Assembly: GCA_003344405.1 (NCBI GenBank)
Contig: NOWV01000023.1
Span: forward strand, 62,001 to 126,000
DNA: 64,000 nt
Direction of reading: 5' to 3'
Origin: Trichoplax sp. H2
Lineage: Eukaryota; Placozoa; Uniplacotomia; Trichoplacea
Below, piece after piece: positions 1 through 14,298 of the stretch. Made by a program: the position numbers and the translations under genes. The notes under the pieces were generated by a model. That model ran no database searches, was not told the DNA's origin, and saw nothing but the letters and a program-made list of their open reading frames with translations. How positions within the stretch are numbered: position 1 is the first letter of the stretch; every line of letters starts with the position of its first letter.

Positions 1-964
1 TGTTGCTGGCAACAAAGTAGATTAACTTGTAGATTTGCGATTAACCTTGAACTCTTCCGTTAACGATTAGAATCTATAGCGTGGCTAAGGGGCGTTTAGT
101 CCGCCTTAAGTGATTCTAGTCTCCAATGTATTCATGTTACAAAACTTTCCTAGCTACAGGATAAATGACTTAAATGAGAAATCTTCCGGAAATAATTATT
201 TCTCCATGATTTATTAAAACCATTATAATCCATAGGTAACATCGATAATTCATACGACAGAATCGCCTCTATTCTATATCAATGTTCCTTATTGTGTTAA
301 AATAGTATACAGTATGGGTAAAGGGCTGATAGATTGGTTCTCAACAATGTAAATTTATATTTAACCTATAAATTCCACACTTTGTCGATTGTTGACTGAT
401 GTCAAGATAAAAGGTCTCAGTACCAAAGGAAATAGAATTGGGTAACGGAGTGGATCATTTGTTAATTGTGAATGTCAAGTAGGAATAAATAGCGTTTATA
501 AAAATATAGTCGATTCTGAAAGGAAATACTAAGTTGATGAATCCTTTACAAGCTTGGCGAGTTTACTGTAAACACGTGGTTATACTTTAGTTGAATACTT
601 GCAATTTATGTAACTTCTAAATGTAATTAATTAGTCACTATGTTTGTATAAGCGCACAAAACTACCAGTCGGTAAATTATGCTACAAATTCAAGATTCCA
701 GCGGACTTGAAAAAATGTTACAAAATTAATCTCAAATCAGCGACTATAATGAAGCAATTTATGTCCTCTGAATAAATAGTATTGGCACAGTTTGAATCTA
801 GTATATCTAGTAAGCTAGTAAAATACTATCGACTGATGGCTATTATAAGCATATGATTAATGAACTAATTTTTTAATACAATAAACAGTTAAATATCATC
901 AGGATAGATTTGTTAACGTTAGTAATTCAATTGCTTTTGCTAATTTGTTCGATGTAATCTGCAG

Positions 965-3900
965 ACCATCCGTCAGAAATTTCCAAATCTTACTACCAGA
1001 AGACTTGGAACGCGTGGAAAATCGAAGTAAGTTATGAAATATTTTATATTCCGTTTATTTAAATTGATTTCCTTATAAATGACTTTATATCGTGTAATCG
1101 AATGACAATAGCTCATAATAGCTTTCTGATGCATTAAACAAATCGTATACAAATTATGAAACCCTGAGTCATGATGTTATAGATCACCGTTGTAAATACG
1201 TTGTATTGATCGTTATACAGTTGATAGCTTATCGTTAAGGTTATAGATTATAAAACTAATTCATTTTCCAGTAATGGCAGTTGAATAAGTTAGATACCTA
1301 ATTTATAAGAGAGCTCAAAGGTCAGATCGTGTTCTGATCATGACCGCCTCGTGTTATATGCGTGTTCTAAAATATTTTAAAATAGAACATAAAGTGATAT
1401 AAATTTAGTTCTAAGAATATACAAATAGATGCTGGTATAAAGGCGATTTACTTTTTACAATAAAGAAAGTTCGTTATGTTATCGTTTACGCATAAAGAGG
1501 AACTCTATATCGTTTCTGCCGTGAAACTTTAGGAAAAGTTCATAGTTGTCACGGGGAATTAGTCTTGATATCTAGTTCGAGATAGAAGGTATCTTCGTCA
1601 TGAGAAGAATACGAGTATAGATGCATATATTAGTAACACCCTGCAGATGAATTTTAGTCTACCAAAGCTAAGGTGCCGTGAAATAATTTCAGTTACTAAT
1701 CGTTTCATTCCTTTATTTATATCCTATGTACTTAAAACCGAATTGGATAGATATCATTATTATGGAATTGGAATCAAAGAATCCTCACCATATTATAATG
1801 GCTTGCACTCTTTTTCCGGTTTGACAAGGTAAATATGATAAAATTTATAGTTCTAAAAACATCTCAGAAGAAATTTTATACGTGTGGGCGAAAGAGCAAG
1901 TATACATCTGCTTATCTATTTATTTATGATACCAAGAATTTTTATTTCGGCTAAAATTGAATTAAAATTTTTGTTGAATAATACTGCAATTGCAAAAGTT
2001 TAGATTTCTTATTTCGTTATTTTTCTATGCAGATTTTCTGGAGGAAGAACAGCTGATCAAGTAGGTTATATAACATAATGTTAATAATTTAGTTAATTAA
2101 AGACTTTATCTACAATGATCGCATTAGTAAGGGAAAAATAGATCCCAAGGTAGCTGTTAATATTGTACCATATCTTATTTTTTAAAATTCTATTCCAATA
2201 CTATTTACTTGTAATTTAAATGTCAAATACAAGTATTAATAAGGCTCTTATTATTTTTTTATCTCAAAAATACTTATTAAAACTGGGAATGCAATTATTC
2301 CTTTAGTTTATACTACCACAATTAACAGAAGTTAGTCTTAAATTCTATCGTTCATTGGCTTTCATAGTTGCAATTGTCGATAGATTTAATTTGAATCTAA
2401 ACGTAAATCGTCAAGTAGCTAAAGTTTTCAGTTATAATGACAGAGCTTCTACTTTATTATATAGTGTATAATTCCAAAATTTTTATAATATTCTAAATTC
2501 GTAGGGCCAGTATCTTAGCGAAAATACTGGTACTTTGCTTCCCCCGTTTCCTAGCGCTAAGCGGTTAGTTTTTCCGTCAAACATTCCTACAGCCAAAGTA
2601 AGAATAAAGAAGAATAAAAACAATCACAACTAATGTACAACTCCTTTATCAAATATAATCTTTTAACATGTTAATCTTTTACTAATTGATTTATCAAGTA
2701 GTAAAATCTATCGTACGATAGAGCATAATAGCGATAAATATTTATTTACCTTATTGATATTGCCCACAATTTCAGGTGGATACATTCTTTATAATGTATA
2801 AAACGCATTGTCAATGCGTATTAAATGCGGTTATCAATGCAAACTTCGATCAGGTAAGTTATTGATTTGTCAAGATGATTTGAAAAGCGCCTACTGCTCG
2901 AATAGATATCAATCAGAAATAAATGTTTAATTTTCCTTAACTTTCTTTATTTGCAATTTTGCAGATTGATACATTTTTATGCCATTTTTGGCAAGGCATT
3001 CCAACACACTTGATATCGTTGATGAAAGAACCCGCCGTTATTGACATAGTTTGCTATTACGATCATACGTTATACAAGGTGAAAGTTTGAAGCTTTTTAA
3101 GATATTTGGAACGCCATCAGCCCTATGTGTTTCGCTATGGGCTAGATGTCAATTAAACCAGATCGTTAAGAATATTAAAATTTAATATTCATTTTTTATT
3201 TATCTCATAATTAGGTTTTAAACGACATTATGATCCCTAAAGCGATGCAAGCAGCGTCTGGACAGTATGTAGAATAATTACAAAATATTCGCACAATCTT
3301 CAGTGCGGATATTATTTCATTATGAGAATAACGATAGATGCTAGCAGTCTAAATTTCACTAGTTTTTCTACATTTAGATTTAAGTATCTTTATACCAAAA
3401 TGAAAGAAATTTCCTTTTTGCAGTAGAATGTAATAATAACTAAGTATGTTTCCATGCCAGTATTCTATCTGAAATACGGACCATGGTGAAACGATTTGAA
3501 TCTTGGGTGGTCACAGCCCTGAAAAATCTACCTGAAACTTTGTTGAAACGAAAATTAATAGGTAAAGCTATAAATATAAATTCAATATTAACAATATCTT
3601 ATGAGCCTCGCTTAATTCCAATCTACTTTCCTCACAATATAAGTATAACTAACTATCATATTTAAAACTTGAAAGTTTTGTTGCTTGTACAGTGAATTAG
3701 TCGCTAATTTCCATGACATTGCGGAATTGAAGTCAATATTTGAGTTTACGCATATCTAACATTTTCTCTATGTTGCAAAATGACGGATAAAACTGTCATT
3801 GTAGTTAGCAAATATTCCCTGCATAAGCAATCAGCATGCTGATAACTTGCTCTTAAATAGTATACCGTACCGAACACATGGTAGTGAAAGAGTTATAAAA

Positions 3901-6678
3901 TTAAATGTTCGTTTTTATAAACAATCTACTAATTTATTATTTCTATCGTAGTTGCCACTCACTTTATTCATAGCTTACGACGACAAACCTCCTTTATATT
4001 TTTGATGCTGGTAAGACAGTTTCTATTATAAACCTAACGTGGACAATCGTAATTTGATTTAGAAACAATACGCGCTACTGTTATATAAATATTCGTACGC
4101 AAATAAAATATGAACGGCTAATAAATAAAATTTTAAATAAAAATTATTTGAATTATTATTAGGAATGGCAAAGACTTTACGAAAAGCCAGAATTACAAAC
4201 TAAAATTGTCCATTGTGTCAAGGGCATCAAAGTTAAAACTAATGATATCGAACATGAATCGACTAATCAGGATACTACTATAATTTATGAAGGTAACTCA
4301 ACCATTGTATACCCGTGCACTTTATTCTGGGATAATTTTAGAACAAGGGTTCGATTTTATTTCATTTGGAGAATGAATGACTTAAAACTAATTTGAAGGA
4401 TTTATTTAGATATCTTACTCAATGAAATATTCGTAATATTATCTTTCTTCTTACATTAGTGATATCAACTTGGAAAAAGCTGATGGCCAATAAATCATCA
4501 ATAAATAGTTACATCGAATGGCTAGATGATCTTGTCAAGCACGAAGTTGCTAAGGTAGAAGATCACGATAATTACAAATCTATTACTAAACCGTATAATG
4601 GTACTATCAAAGAATGTCGGATATAGTGCTAACTATCAACATATAATATCTTCTCTTGTATATTGAAACAAAACAAGAATGGACTAATGCGATTAGACGA
4701 ATATCAACCCTACGCTTGCCATTTCTTGGCTTTATGGTCGAAAGCAACTCAATTTGTTAGTACGCGAATGAAGGGCTGCGAACCAAGTGTATGCGGTAAT
4801 GCAAAAAATTTAATAAAGCAATCTATGTAATCTCATAATAAATTATTATAGGGTATTAGTAGGATAGCATGGAAATTATTTTAGCTGCAAGTATTGCTAA
4901 TTAAAATATAAGTCCTTATATTTATTCCATATTCCAATACATTAGATGCCATTCATACTTTGAAAATGATGTTAAATGAATATCTGTGCCTTGCAATGGA
5001 ATCGAAATATTATCGAAATCTAGATTCGGATATGCAGGAAAGCTTAAACAAATATTATATGAAAGATGGTAAGTTGCTAATATTAATCTATCAAGAATAA
5101 AACGGCATAAATTCAGATAATGTTTCAATATGGTATACTGCATGTATAATTCTTATTACTTGTGCTGTTGCAGTTTTAGTTAATATATGATTTTATGAAT
5201 GGATGTAGTTTCGTTTTCTATAGCTCAATAGCTCTGAGCAATGTTAACATTATTTCCACCGGTAAATCGATTATGATTTTGTCTACTCTTACAAGTAGAG
5301 ACTTTTTATGTAGTGTTAATGTTGAGGATCTTATCATGGACTACTAAATACTTCGATGTATTTAGTAGTCTATGGTCTTACAGTATTCTTGCATGATATT
5401 TTGTCTGACATCACTAATTCTGTACTTGGAAAATGTTACAGTATTTCATGTACTAAAATAGGTTAATGTAATCGCTCGGATATAATTATTCCGTTACTAA
5501 ACATCATTACAAACAATATTTCATTTCTTCCATACTTGAAAAAGTTATAGTATTTCTATACGTCGTTATATATTACTGCAAAAAATGCTGCAATCATGTG
5601 TATCAATTAATAATATGCAAACTCACCTATAATTTTACCTTAATTTCGGTCAATTAATAATCTTTCATTGTTGGGATGTATTGGTTCACTTTTAAGCCTT
5701 AAATATATATATTTACACGCCTTAGTTTATCACAACTAACCTAAGTTCTGATATATTTTGTTCATCCAAAATCAAGACCAACTATATGAAATTCCTAGCA
5801 TTGCATCCGATGATCCATTTTTAGATCCTTCATCTGAAACTGGTACTAGTGAATCTGATATCGATGAAGAGCAATCTCATTTAGATTATACCCACGGCAA
5901 TCGATCTATGGATGACTGTTACTCAATTTCATCATCACCAGTATCAGTATCTTGCATAACTGATGATACTGAGCACACACCCGATTGTTCTTCTGCATCA
6001 GCAAGTGGCAATGTTTCTCCGCTACTACTTACCAGCTACACGGAAAAGTCGAATACCGATAATATGGAATTATCCTATCGGCAAAATTTGGACAGTATTC
6101 CAGATTTAGATAGTTATTTGGCAGTATCGATCAATAGTTCCAATCCAACCCAAACCGACCCAACGTTAGCGTGGCAAAATACAGCGTTAAAACGATCTCA
6201 GCTCCAAGATTTCGATAAATATCGTCGTCCTTTTTATCATCACTGTCATAACAGTAGTACTATGCACGTTGATGGAATGCTAACATCATCGTCTCGGGTT
6301 AATCGGAATAAAGAATTGTCGCTAACATCTACACAACAGCAATCTTTAACCGATAAAAATAGGCATAAATTAGCTTATAAAGATTCTAATTATCAAGTCA
6401 AAATCTCAACTACAGAATGTCAACCCATCTCTTATTTTGATCAAGTCTTCAGTAGTAGCAGTATTGGTGATACAAGTGATTCATTAGCGATATCAGATGA
6501 TGATATTTCCAACGAAATTGATAAATCATCTATAGATACTCTATTGTATCCTAATAGTATTGAAAATGATGATATTATTAATTCCGCTTACGATCCTTAT
6601 TTAACATATGGACAGCTACAAAATAGCAGCAGCCTTATGACGAATCAAGAAGAAATCGTCGACCTTACAAGCTGGTAG
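965..6678 (+). CDS. RFX-family transcription factor, 5' end outside window (RFX4/6-like)
   Basis: Winged-helix RFX transcription factor; the family binds X-box DNA and often controls ciliary genes. Exons read: 965-1026, 1751-1828, 2033-2060, 2505-2597, 2776-2853, 2965-3078, 3215-3264, 3461-3561, 3701-about 3736, 3974-4010, 4163-4292, 4460-4600, 4697-4795, 4946-5068, 5777-6678. Nearly all join in phase. The first two give the C-terminal half of the DNA-binding domain (TTRRLGTRGKSKYHYYG). Later exons give the extended dimerisation region (YKTHCQCVLNAV, CHFWQGIP, SYIEWLD). The DIM spacing resembles RFX4/6/8 more than RFX1-3. The donor after about 3736 is weak (gtcaat), so that junction is uncertain. 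The first part of the DNA-binding domain and the start codon lie upstream of the window. Confidence 0.9.
5339..5370. repeat. Perfect 13-bp hairpin in RFX intron
   Basis: GACTACTAAATAC at 5339-5351 and its exact reverse complement at 5358-5370 are separated by a 6-nt loop. It lies in the intron before the last RFX exon. No function is evident. Confidence 0.75.
5777..6678 (+). CDS. Long Ser/Asp-rich C-terminal exon of the RFX gene
   Basis: This open frame of about 300 codons is rich in Ser, Thr, Asp and Asn and shows no folded domain that I recognise. An in-frame TGA at 5749-5751 and the lack of a nearby ATG argue against an independent start. The acceptor ending at 5776 leaves AC, which joins the single G left by the exon ending at 5068 to make an Asp codon and keeps the frame open. 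That phase match is why I assign it to the RFX gene as the 3' terminal exon. It may be a disordered, acidic regulatory tail. An independent single-exon gene remains possible. Confidence 0.65.
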
Positions 6679-9600
6679 ACAAATAGTCATCTTTAGCAAA
6701 TTGAAAAATTGTAACTTGCAAATTGACAAATTTTTATTTTTTTCTACTTGTCTATAATCGGCCAAATCTTTGCTCATCATATCAAAAATTTATTGTAAAA
6801 ACAAAGAAAAGTATGAACTTCAAACTGAAAAGCTTTCAGTTAGTTACCAATAAGCTTGACTTGACGTTTTAGCCTACGAGCTGCTGCTAAACCATTTAAA
6901 TACATGATAGCAGAATATAAATTCATGTTATTGTATGATAATGCAACCACGTTTGAAAACTACATGTGAAAAATTGTACTATGCTGATTTTCTTGAATTT
7001 TGGAACCTTTCCTAAATTAACAAAAGAAGACTCAAGTATTTTCTGTATTTTAATATATAACTGTATTTTATTATATGAAAATGTCTTATCCATGTTTTAC
7101 GCAGATTTCAATGAAACAAATTACATACGATCTTACTATTTTTCTATCTGCAATAAGGATTTAATATTATGATTGTTGATTGATTCATCTTATTTACAGT
7201 AATGGGGGCCTTAATGTTTAAATTCGTGGTATTTGTGTTTTAGAACTCTACTATTTTTAGAGCAACCAGATTAACGTGTTTACCCTGCCATCGGATTGCT
7301 AAGTTGTTTTAACGATATAACAATTCAGTGATTTAGCGGTAAAGAAATGAGTGTTTTACGCAGCATAAAGCCTACCAATATATTAGCTGCCATGATGACC
7401 CTCATAATATTAGATCGTAACATTAGTCCGAAGTATTAGCATGTTTTTTTCTATGAGACATGCCATTTAGACCGTGATTCTTCTATTAAGCTGAATCTAG
7501 TAAGCGGAAATGATTTTGATTGGAAATTTGGATATTATCATGAAGTAATTTCCAGATGTCAGTTCTATGATTTACAATAAAGTCAATATGAAAAATTTCA
7601 TCTTAAATAGGAACTAGTAATTAGGATAATGGTTTATATAGCATCTACTGTATTACCTGGATGCACGAAAAATTGAAATTGATAAAAATTGTTGAGCGAT
7701 TATCAAAGATTCTACTAAGCAGCAACTGACATAAAGATAATAAATATAAAATAGCAAATTCTAAAGCCTAAGGGTAAATATTGCTATTAATGTATTTTAT
7801 AAATCCTAACTTTTAATTTCTAAAGTTCCTTTATAGCCAAGATGCGAACAAATGCAAAAATGAAATTAAATATCATTGCTTACTATTAGTTCATTTCAAT
7901 GTTATACGCGTAGATTTTAAGTAAAATTCATAGCGGAGCTCGAAGTAATGAAGTAAATCAGGAGATTAGCATATTATTAAAACGGAATATGCTGTATACG
8001 AGACTTATACGAGTACTAATGTAATTAGCTAACTGCACGATTTATACGTGTAAAGGTGCCCATAGCAAAGTACACATAGTGTTATGTAATGGAACATAGT
8101 AAAATTCACTGGTTCTTTCTAAGAACTAGGCATACAATACAACGCATAAGAATACTTACACATTCTACGATTAAATTTGAGACGCCATCTGTCTAGTATT
8201 ATGATAACATTATGCTTAGCGATTAACTGAAATTCTCTAAAAGTTGCATGTGTGATCAGGATTTCAACATATAAAAGTAATGGATTAACATGCAATTTTC
8301 TCAATTACCAGTTATCGATCACATCTGTCCAACTATCTTATATGGCAATATCTATTTATCTTCTAAACCGATTTGCCCAACTATTTAATTTTTAATTTGA
8401 ATTGCAAAAGTACCGTATTCCTGTTAAGGTATAGAATACAAAATTTCAGTTCAAGCTTTCTAAATGATGCATGCTACAGCGTACAGGATGTAGATCAAAC
8501 TTCTACATATATTAATATCTATTTGAATATCCACACCGCCTGTTAATCTCACAATTCAGTTTGTCCCCATAAAGTTTGATTTTTTAGTGTTAATTTGGAA
8601 ATAATCCTATCATGAGGTGATATGTAAAACATTCAGTTTGAGCTTTTGAATCCTCCAATCTACAAAATATGTATAATGATTCATTGTCCGTACACATCAA
8701 TAGCTTTTCATTCTTTCATGCAAAACCGTTCATGATCGTAACCTTGCGGAATCAGCTATTTTATTATAAAAATTTACTCCTTATATATCAAAGGCAACTG
8801 TACTACATAGTTTTAGCTTAAAATAGTAATTAATAAGCTTGTCTTGATAATGAAATACCCGTAGTAATCGGTGAGAATATCACTTTTTTCTTGACTTATT
8901 ATCAATTGCAAAGTTACTCCATTATCTTTGAGAATGGGATATTCCAGTACTAATGAGTTGAAAAATTTATTGAATTGTTAGAAACTTAAGTTATACGTAT
9001 AAATAGGATTAGTCGTAAATCTAGAACATTATAGGAGTTACGATTGCAGTTTTGTAGCTTTACATTTCCAACTTTTAGCAAGTTGAATAAAGAATGAATT
9101 TTTATGATAAACCGATCGATAATATATGTATATATATAATATATATATGTATACAAAAATTGAATTTTATAAGATTCTTATGTCTTTTCAATAAATAAAT
9201 GTAATATCACGTTAATTATACTACCAAACGTAAGTTGAATTATACTGGACTTGCAGCAAATTATTAAACCTTCGATGCGCTAGAAATTATACCGTAACAT
9301 TTCTTTAAATTCAATTACACGAATAGTCTTCTGCTACATTACCTTAAATTTCTTAACAAAAGGTAAAGGTATATTATAAAATGATTATAACATATGCATA
9401 GATAAGTTGATCATCGTTACGTGTAAATTTCTCTTATGATACACAGTATATCATCAAGTTTAACGTTTACAAGTCCTTAGCAGAACAGTATTGCGGATAC
9501 TCGTAGGCCCACCAGCTAATAATAATCGTTTTACGAAATTCAATGGCCTACTAATAATAAAAACAGACGAAATAAAAAATGTTTATGTTGATGAACTCAA

Positions 9601-9769
9601 TGAAATTGTAAATGCCATATTGTGATAGTAAAATTATCGTAGCATAGGCTTTTAACTTATTCCAATCGAGCCGCTTGAGACTTAAGACAGTGGATAGTAA
9701 CCTATTCTTAATCTACAATCCTGTAGAATAATCATGGATTACGGTGACGAATTTACTGAAACAAAGTGA
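6679..9769. other. Gene-free 3.1-kb spacer between RFX and MPPED
   Basis: Open frames are short and have no family resemblance or matching splice sites. A short TA-rich microsatellite occurs near 9120-9155. RFX and the metallophosphoesterase are convergent, so this holds both 3' ends. I see no other structure. Confidence 0.6.
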
Positions 9770-10540
9770 TTAATCAACTTTCACTACTCGTTTTGGTAAA
9801 TCAAAGACAATTGGTTTGTTGGTGGGCTTATAGTGTTGTGTACATGTAGAAGCATTAATAAATTTCGTTGTATCATTGGTGGTAACCCCATAGCCTTCAT
9901 GAATATGGCCAAAGATATGATATAAAGGTTTAACTTCCTTTTCTACAATATGTAATAAATCAACACAGCCAGCTCTGACTCTCGTTTTACAATAATCTCC
10001 ATGACCTAATGGTGGCCCATGAGTAATTAGAATGTCTGTATCAGTCGGGATTAATTTCCATTTGGAGAAGCATTCTTGACCTCGTTCTAAATTGAAACCC
10101 ATGTCGCTAAATCGTGGTTGCCACGGGGATCCATAAATTTTATAGTTATACAATTCTATAAAACTGTCTTCTAAATAAATACAGTTGGTCAATAATGATT
10201 TACACCATTGTGCAGTAGAGGCATGTCTACCGTAATCGAAAGTCTCATCTAGGCAAATTTCGTGATTTCCGGCTACGGCAACCTTGTATGCATGTGGTAA
10301 CTCGCCTACGAATGAATTAAAGCGAATAACCTCATCTACATTGCCATACATAGTAAAATCGCCTGCATGAATTAAGATATCACCATCAGGGATAAATTTA
10401 TCTGGTAGTCTAGATTGCAGTGAATGTGTATCTGATATGCACACAATGCGTATATCATTTTCCGCTTTGACGATTGGCGTTTCTAGTGTTATAGCATTTG
10501 CTATCGAGTGGTTTGTTAAAAATATTTCTTTCCAAGCCAA
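9770..10540 (-). CDS. MPPED1/2-like metallophosphoesterase, C-terminal exon
   Basis: Calcineurin-like metallophosphoesterase of the MPPED (UPF0046) family, which hydrolyses phosphodiesters such as cyclic nucleotides in vitro. Metal-binding motifs appear in order: CISDTHS, HAGDFT, AGNHEI, THGPPLGHGD and FGHIHEGYG, followed by the family ending INASTC...PIVFDLP. The last motif keeps the second His (GHIH) that vertebrate MPPED2 has replaced by Gly, so the active site looks complete, as in MPPED1. The frame stays open upstream to about 10633 without an ATG, and acceptor-like AGs lie near 10633-10645. The start codon is therefore probably in an upstream exon that I could not place, or the N-terminus extends to about 10633. 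Confidence 0.88.
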   Translation of the reverse strand: MAWKEIFLTNHSIANAITLETPIVKAENDIRIVCISDTHSLQSRLPDKFIPDGDILIHAGDFTMYGNVDEVIRFNSFVGELPHAYKVAVAGNHEICLDETFDYGRHASTAQWCKSLLTNCIYLEDSFIELYNYKIYGSPWQPRFSDMGFNLERGQECFSKWKLIPTDTDILITHGPPLGHGDYCKTRVRAGCVDLLHIVEKEVKPLYHIFGHIHEGYGVTTNDTTKFINASTCTQHYKPTNKPIVFDLPKRVVKVD

Positions 10541-10639
10541 GTCAGGTGCCCTAGCTAGCGGATGATGCTGCAGCGATACAACTGATTTTGACGCTTCTAT
10601 GGAGAAAGTACGGAAAATAAGGTTATAATCAAAGGAAGG

Positions 10640-11988
10640 ATTTTCTCATTTCTGTAAACAGTCCTCACATATATAATTTACCCTAAACCAGAATTCTATC
10701 TGAATTAATTTATTAGCAAAATAATCGTCAATGAATCATATAATTTATGGACTGGAAAGCTAACCAATGGATTGATAATATTAGCATAGATTGAATTAAT
10801 TGAAAGTTTTTATTTATTTAGTATGCAAGAAATGATCTAATTTAATTAGCGTAGATTGGATTTTATCGCGAATCTTACTTGTTTAGTGGACAAAAAATGA
10901 TTTAATTTGATTTCGTTAACCTGTTAAAGCTGTATGTCAGTGAACAAGCGTACTAAGAAGAGAACTGGTCATATGAGGGATTCTCTGATTTGTTCCAATA
11001 TAAAAGCTAAATGATACTATTTGTCTATGAGATAGCCACCTACTAAGAAAGGATTGTTGCCTTTTGGTCAAGAAATAGATATAGAATAGCTAATGTTAGC
11101 ATCTTGTAGTTGCTAGGCTATTGCAAAATTGAGAAAAGATTTGTATCGTGTATCTATGCTTAGCATTCCAACCACCTCTGTCTGGTTGATATTTTTAATA
11201 CTTTTCTATTTGACTTTAGTATCTATGCTGTAAATCTCGTGAACAAATTGTGCACCAATGGCCTGATTGTCCTATCGGATATCATTTATGGTCATCATCA
11301 AACGTCTGCTATTTTATCTACTATATATGTCTATGGTGAATAATCATTGGTGAACGGTTGTTGTAAATCCATGACCGGATTAACTTCGCCTACCTTCGAA
11401 TGAGGGTAAGCATACATTGCACTATCATCGATGGGCATTTTAGGGGATAATATAGAATAGAACAACGTATTGGCTATACTTTAACCTAGTCACACTCGTA
11501 TCATTCTAGCCTTTTCTAATATTACAGATAGATGAGTAAGGTAATAATGGCTAAATTCTTGTTACAACTAGTCCATACTTAATAAGAAAGTTAGAAAGTA
11601 GTGTAGTTTATTCCTAGTACAGACGAAAATCGTCATTTTTGCTTTATTTCTTACCTTTCTTATGAATGTGTGACTTGATCATACGACGCATTATAATCCT
11701 GCTACGGATACAGTGTTCTTTTTCGACTACTGGTATACGTAATAAATGGGGATAGAGTAATAGAAGAATTGAGGATTAATCCAAATGGTTCATTCAGCCT
11801 CCAATAACATGGATGGAAAATGGAAAATGAAACGATAGTAAAGTATTTTATACATTAGAATACAGGTCCCATAAGTTTTGCTTGCTTAGTAGAAACACGT
11901 TCGGTGTTGATATAGATTAGAAGATAGCTGTAATGAATATTCTGTTGGAAGTGTTGCTAATTTTAATATCTGTAAAGGACTGCATTTA
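10640..11988. other. Spacer upstream of MPPED gene, no feature seen
   Basis: AT-rich DNA with no convincing exon. It must contain the MPPED promoter and probably its first exon, but no candidate with a supported start and donor was found. Confidence 0.4.
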
Positions 11989-12860
11989 GATTATATCATT
12001 TTAAACTTGTTAATAATATTAATATTAATGTGTTAAATAGTAGAAGTCTAGACCTAGAAAAGCCGTAAAATGACTATACGCAGGCGTAATTGCTTATGGC
12101 ATAATATCGGGGTGTGGGGTAGTTTGAATAATTAATTAATTAAATTCAGGAAAGATGAACACAATCGAAAATAAATGAGCCAAATTTAATATAATTTTAT
12201 AGTTATGTAATTTCACTAATTTTATAGCTTGATCATAATTGAACTTGTTGAATTCGATTGCGAGAATGATCAAGTTAGATACGTACTGTATTGTCATCAT
12301 AAAGTCAGCATCTGATTCAAAACACCACATTCGATCACAGCTAGTATGGGATAGTTTGCATAATTTTATGGTATAGCTCTATCTATATTGCACTACTACT
12401 GTCTTCTGCATAGAATACATATCGACAGTAGTGAGTAACTGAGCATATCATCTTAATTACTTACTGGCCAGTCAGACGTTGGCACTAGTTAGTTTATACT
12501 GGTGTTATATATAGTGTATTATATACTGACGCTACTTCGAATACTAGATCCATTCCTTACATTTATCCTTTACTCTCTCTCACTACATCTTGCGTGTTAA
12601 TAACTCCTTATCGGACTAGGGGAAATATTACAAAGTTAGCCTCCGGTTCAAATAGCGTATTAGATCACATCTAATATGAAGCAGTTGGGATAATTTTATA
12701 GATTGATCATAATTGAACTTGGCAAATTCGATTTTGAGAAAGATCAAATTACATACGAATTATCATTAGGGATCATCATGAAGTTAACATCCGCTTCAAA
12801 CCACTGCATTAGATCACATCTAATATGGAGAAATTTAGATAATATTATACTGTAGTTACA

Positions 12861-13140
12861 TGTCACGTTCTGTAATAGTTACATAATTAGTATGTTACCT
12901 TCTTTCTATATATGGTTAAATATCACGATGTTATTATCACGTCATGCGTATATAGATGTAGTTATGGTACTATATTAAGCTTATCTACATATGTATTCTC
13001 ATGTTGCCATACTCGGTATGATATCCTATTTGTAATGCCTAAACTAGGGAAACCTTTCTCTTAGTGATGATCTTGTGATCTACGCCAGTAGATCAAAGGT
13101 CACAATAAAGAAAGTATATAAACTCATTATTTTAACAATA
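12861..13140. mobile_element. Solo LTR, 5' portion (about 362 bp with 14299-14380)
   Basis: The segment starts TGTCACG and, joined through the 28-bp contig overlap to 14299-14380, ends GTTGTAACA. That gives the TG...CA ends of an LTR. It is flanked by the 5-bp direct repeat TTACA (12856-12860 and 14381-14385). Within it are a TATAAA-like box (13115-13121) and AATAAA, as expected for an LTR promoter and polyadenylation signal. The copy at 14091-14120 has the same flanks with a single TTACA and no insert, i.e. an empty site. No internal retroelement genes are present. The orientation is inferred from the TATA and AATAAA order. Confidence 0.8.
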
Positions 13141-13160
13141 NNNNNNNNNNNNNNNNNNNN
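13141..13160. other. Scaffold gap (N)
   Basis: Twenty Ns. The 28 bases before the gap (13113-13140) reappear right after the next gap (14271-14298), so the outer contigs overlap each other and the middle contig is probably an alternative copy. Confidence 0.98.
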
Positions 13161-14250
13161 GATTATATCATTTTAAACTTGTTAATAATATTAATATTAA
13201 TGTGTTAAATAGTAGAAATCTAGATCTAGAAAAGCCGTAAAATGACTATACGCAGGCGTAATTGCTTATGGCATAATATCGGGGTGTGGGGTAGTTTGAA
13301 TAATTAATTAAATTCAGGAAAGATGAACACAATCGAAAATAAATGAGCCAAATTTGATATAATTTTATAGTTCGATTACATTATTGAACTCGGTGATTTT
13401 GATACTAATCAATCTACATAGTATGATGAAGTTAAAATCAGCATGGGTTTGGTATGGGGTAATTTGACTAATTTTATAGCTTGATCATAATTGAACTTGT
13501 TGAATTCAATTGCGAGAATGATCAAGTTAGATACGTACTGTATTGTCATCATAAAGTCAGCATCTGATTCAAAACACCACATTCGATCACAGCTAGTATG
13601 GGATAGTTTGCATAATTTAATAGTGTAGCTCTATCTATATTGCACTACTACTGTCTTCTGCATAGAATATATATCGACAGTAGTGAGTAACTGAGCATAT
13701 CATCTTAATTACTGGCCAGTCAGACGTTGGCACTAGTTAGTTTATACTGGTGTTATATATAGTGTATTATATACTGACACTACTTCGAATACTAGATCCA
13801 TTCCTTACATTTATCCTTTACTCTCTCTCACTACATCTTGCGTGTTAATAACGCCTTATCGGACTAGGGGAAATATTACAAAGTTAACCTCCGGTTCAAA
13901 TAGCGCATTAGATCACATCTAGTATGAAGCAGTTGGGATAACTTTATAGATTGATCATAATTGAACTCGGTAAATTCGATTTTGAGAAAGATCAAATTAC
14001 ATACGAATTATCATTAGGGATCATCATGAAGTTAACATCCGCTTCAAATCACTGCATTAGATCACATCTAATATGGAGAAATTTAGATAATATTATACTG
14101 TAGTTACATCACAACTGAACTTAGCCAACTTGATTCTGAGAATGACTAAGTTACTTATTACCATTATGAAGTTAACATCTGCTTCAAAACGTTACATTAG
14201 ATCACACCTAGTACCATATGCAGTAGTTTGGATAATCTTATACTGTAGTT

Positions 14251-14270
14251 NNNNNNNNNNNNNNNNNNNN
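14251..14270. other. Scaffold gap (N)
   Basis: Twenty Ns closing the middle contig 13161-14250. See the gap at 13141 for the overlap argument. Confidence 0.98.
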
Positions 14271-14298
14271 AGTATATAAACTCATTATTTTAACAATA

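Noticed and set aside
1-964. Missing 5' exons of the RFX DNA-binding domain
   Set aside because: I looked for the expected residues before TIRQKFP but found no exon ending in the right phase, so the rest is placed outside the window.
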